This document shows, in pieces, positions 6,388 to 7,940 of a stretch of 7,940 nt of DNA. The notes beneath the pieces are model-generated. The model made no database searches. It was not told where the DNA came from and saw only the letters and a list, made by a program, of their open reading frames with translations. Numbering within the stretch: the stretch's first letter is position 1; each line of letters starts with the position of its first letter. This DNA comes from Methanoregula sp. (GTDB taxonomy: Archaea > Halobacteriota > Methanomicrobia > Methanomicrobiales > Methanospirillaceae). Where the stretch lies: assembly GCA_030653335.1 (NCBI GenBank), contig JAURZP010000095.1, positions 1 to 7,940 of the forward strand, given 5' to 3'. The position numbers were made by a program, and so were the translations under genes.

Positions 6388-7649
6388 AATCACTCAGAGT
6401 ACCTTATTTCCTGCTCGTGGTTTTTTTAACAATTCTCCTTGCTGCTGCAGGGTGTGTCAATCCATCCGGTATGGTTCCAGCTGATAGTGGAACCAATAAA
6501 GATATTTTAAGAGGTGCGAATGTTGGAATTACAGGGCCCAACAATTGTTCCTCCATTGAGGAATGTGCTGCTTACTGTTCCGCCCATAAGGATGTATGTG
6601 AACAATACTGTCGTGATCATGCCGATGTATGCAGCCAGTTGGGCGGTGCACCGGGCCAAAAACCTACCGGGTCATCAGGTTCGTCTGCTCCGGGAGGGTT
6701 TGGTGTGGGCACTGCATGCGACACTCCGGTACTCAAACAAAAGATGTTAACAGAGATCAATAAAATCCTTGTCACTCCTCCTGACACCATACGTCCTCCC
6801 AACTGGATGACCAAGATCCTTCCTGCCGGAAATCCCTACCCGGGTTATTACTATGATCTCTCCACAGCATTTGGTCCTGCCATCGATTCACAGAAAACTG
6901 AATGGACGGGAGTAGGCGAACCGCCGCGTGCAGCCGGACTTGACTACTACATTATAGGCTATTGGGACGAACAACCGAAAGGAATCAGCGGGCATATGGG
7001 TGAAAATGCACCGGATTCAATAGATTTCTCAAAGTACCAGCTTGCAGTATTTTACACAAATGTTTCCGGAAAATCGCAAGCTGCGATGATCAGTGCATTA
7101 CCCGCCCTTACAATGAGTGAATCGGATGCAAAAGCGTATTTTGCCTCTAAAATAAAAAAATCGTTCATCAATCTTGACAACAAGGCACTCACCCGTTCAG
7201 GGAACCAGAAAATGTATGAGGGGATCTGGCATGACTCAGAAAATACTCAGGATTACTGGGATGTTCAGATAGGCATCGGGTATATCGCGATTGGACAGGG
7301 TAAAGTCTATTCAGCAGAGTCCCAGCTCCAGGGCGATCCCGGTACGGTCTGGAAATATCATGCCTGCAAACCCTGTGAGAACTGCGATGACTGGACTGTG
7401 GAAAAGGCATTCAATAAAGACTGCTCGATAGATAGTGACTGTCTTTCCGGATTGTCCTGCAATGCCGGCTATTGTGTGAAGCCGGGTTTAAGACAAAGTC
7501 CGCAGCAGAATACAGGGCCGGTTACCACACCGGGATCCGGATCCATTGGCGGGAACGGTCCCGGGTCTGCGTGTAAAACAAGCGGCGATTGTGCTTCAGG
7601 TCTTTCCTGCACAAACGGTGCGTGTTCAATTCCCGGTGGAAAACCCTGA
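6384..7649 (+). CDS. Exported cysteine-rich lipoprotein, function unknown
   Basis: 421 residues. The N-terminus has basic residues (K2, R5), a hydrophobic core and a lipobox AAGC with the lipid-attachment site at C24, so it should be a membrane-anchored surface lipoprotein. Residues 55-83 are cysteine-rich with an 11-residue period. A Gly/Ser/Pro linker (84-110) leads to a central domain (about 112-326) I do not recognise, rich in Trp, Tyr and Asp. Then come CKPCENC (328-334) and two copies of C-x5-C-x5-C-x4-C (347-364 and 397-414), separated by a Gly/Ser/Thr/Pro-rich spacer. Eighteen cysteines follow the lipid cysteine, suggesting disulfide-stabilised modules outside the cell. ATG 6384 is the only possible start, since an in-frame TGA at 6360-6362 blocks extension. 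Its start overlaps the stop of the small frame before it, and a T8 tract follows its end. Confidence 0.9.
   Translation: MKSLRVPYFLLVVFLTILLAAAGCVNPSGMVPADSGTNKDILRGANVGITGPNNCSSIEECAAYCSAHKDVCEQYCRDHADVCSQLGGAPGQKPTGSSGSSAPGGFGVGTACDTPVLKQKMLTEINKILVTPPDTIRPPNWMTKILPAGNPYPGYYYDLSTAFGPAIDSQKTEWTGVGEPPRAAGLDYYIIGYWDEQPKGISGHMGENAPDSIDFSKYQLAVFYTNVSGKSQAAMISALPALTMSESDAKAYFASKIKKSFINLDNKALTRSGNQKMYEGIWHDSENTQDYWDVQIGIGYIAIGQGKVYSAESQLQGDPGTVWKYHACKPCENCDDWTVEKAFNKDCSIDSDCLSGLSCNAGYCVKPGLRQSPQQNTGPVTTPGSGSIGGNGPGSACKTSGDCASGLSCTNGACSIPGGKP
6564..6632 (+). repeat. Tandem 11-residue cysteine repeat in the lipoprotein
   Basis: Encodes residues 61-83, where the unit C-x2-Y-C-x6 occurs twice in direct succession (CAAYCSAHKDV, then CEQYCRDHADV) and is closed by C83, with C55 six residues upstream. 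The identical spacing and shared Tyr, His and Asp-Val positions indicate an internal duplication, probably a small disulfide or metal-binding helical module. Confidence 0.7.
7422..7625 (+). repeat. Two C-x5-C-x5-C-x4-C modules at the lipoprotein C-terminus
   Basis: Copy one (residues 347-364) is encoded at 7422-7475 and copy two (397-414) at 7572-7625. Both have the same cysteine spacing and share the D-C-x2-G-L-S-C core (DCLSGLSC and DCASGLSC). They resemble the small disulfide modules with a C-x5-DC-x2-G-x2-C pattern found in many secreted proteins. The DNA of the two copies has diverged, so the duplication is not recent. Confidence 0.75.
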
Positions 7650-7658
7650 TCCATTTCA

Positions 7659-7666
7659 TTTTTTTT
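7659..7666 (+). terminator. T8 tract after the lipoprotein gene
   Basis: Eight consecutive T residues begin 10 nt after the lipoprotein stop. T-rich tracts without a strong hairpin are typical archaeal terminators. Nothing further is recognised from here to 7762. Confidence 0.55.
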
Positions 7667-7762
7667 GGGTATGCACTTTTATCAGGTGATAGATCATTGG
7701 GAATTGTCGCCCATCAGTCATTGACAACAAAAACCTATCCCCCGCATCGTATGTAATTCCTG

Positions 7763-7767
7763 AAAAA
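7763..7767 (-). terminator. T5 tract directly after the minus-strand stop at 7768
   Basis: Read on the minus strand, the TAA at 7770-7768 is followed at once by TTTTT. It is short, but its position supports the end of a minus-strand gene here. Confidence 0.3.
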
Positions 7768-7940
7768 TTATCGGATGATCATAATCAAATCGCCGTCCAC
7801 GGTAATGTTGTACCTTTCTGAGATGTGGATTGATCGTACATATTTTTTTATTGAATTTATCTGGGTGTTCCGAACCGGTAAACCCCTTTTTGCTCCGTCA
7901 TCTCAAACCGTGCATCTTTGCCCGTTTCTCCAGTTTCGTT
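7768..7940 (-). pseudogene. 3' end of an apparently frameshifted gene, truncated by the window edge
   Basis: Two minus-strand frames look coding in succession. Frame A enters from the right edge and runs 27 codons (NETGETGKDARFE ... YRFGTPR) to a TAA at 7859-7857; 20 of 27 codons begin with a purine. Frame B is open for 44 codons from 7902 to a TAA at 7770-7768 (... SIHISERYNITVDGDLIM ...); 31 of 44 codons begin with a purine. Frame B has no plausible start codon near its beginning, so it reads best as the continuation of frame A after a -1 shift. The frames overlap at 7902-7860, which contains a run of A5G4 on the coding strand (7891-7883). One missing base there would explain the break. It may be a true frameshift, a sequencing error, or frame A alone ending at 7857. 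The product is not recognised. Confidence 0.4.

Noticed and set aside
7697..7726. TTGTC/GACAA inverted repeat after the lipoprotein gene
   Set aside because: Only five base pairs with a long loop and no adjacent T-run; expected by chance in a region of this size.
7775..7940. Plus-strand frame from ATG 7775 open to the right edge
   Set aside because: Only about 24 of 55 codons begin with a purine, the product is Phe/Trp-rich and unlike a soluble protein, and the overlapping minus-strand frames show stronger coding bias.
1..7940. CRISPR array, insertion sequence, tRNA or rRNA
   Set aside because: No regularly spaced direct repeats, terminal inverted repeats, transposase motifs or tRNA-like cloverleaf sequences were seen.

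Overview
The window looks like the chromosome of a methanogenic archaeon, most likely of the Methanomicrobiales (Methanoregula or Methanospirillum type). This is an inference from mixed signs: a complete polyphosphate-handling operon, A/T-rich archaeal promoter elements lying close to start codons, a Shine-Dalgarno-like site matching the archaeal/bacterial 16S rRNA tail, a zinc-ribbon/single-span membrane protein, and a lipobox-bearing cysteine-rich surface protein. No rRNA, tRNA or other phylogenetic marker is present, so the assignment is not proven.

Bases 3-5291 (+) hold a tightly packed three-gene polyphosphate operon: ppk1 (polyphosphate kinase 1; its start lies off the left edge), a CHAD-HD fusion protein, and a ppx/gppA-type exopolyphosphatase that also carries a C-terminal HD domain. 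The first two genes overlap by 14 nt and the last two by 4 nt (GTGA), so translation is probably coupled. Together they make polyphosphate from ATP, probably bind it (CHAD), and hydrolyse it (Ppx). The HD part of the CHAD protein aligns with the HD part of Ppx, so the operon carries two related HD modules on different partner domains.

Bases 5340-6137 (-) encode a protein with an N-terminal four-cysteine zinc ribbon, a Pro/Thr-rich linker, one membrane span and an exported C-terminal domain. It converges on ppx, with a hairpin plus T-run between them that is oriented to end the minus-strand transcript. Its start lies about 32 nt from an A/T-rich TATA-like element with no Shine-Dalgarno site, suggesting a nearly leaderless mRNA.

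Bases 6138-6383 are the divergent region. It carries the minus-strand promoter, a plus-strand TATA-like element, and a previously hidden 48-codon reading frame (6241-6387) whose stop overlaps the next start as ATGA. Bases 6384-7649 (+) encode an exported lipoprotein with a cysteine-rich N-terminal repeat, an unrecognised central domain, and two copies of a C-x5-C-x5-C-x4-C module. A T8 tract follows its stop.

Bases 7667-7762 hold nothing I can support. The right edge (7768-7940, -) looks like the 3' end of a further gene that is coding in two successive frames, as if frameshifted in an A5G4 homopolymer run. No mobile element, CRISPR array or structural RNA was seen.
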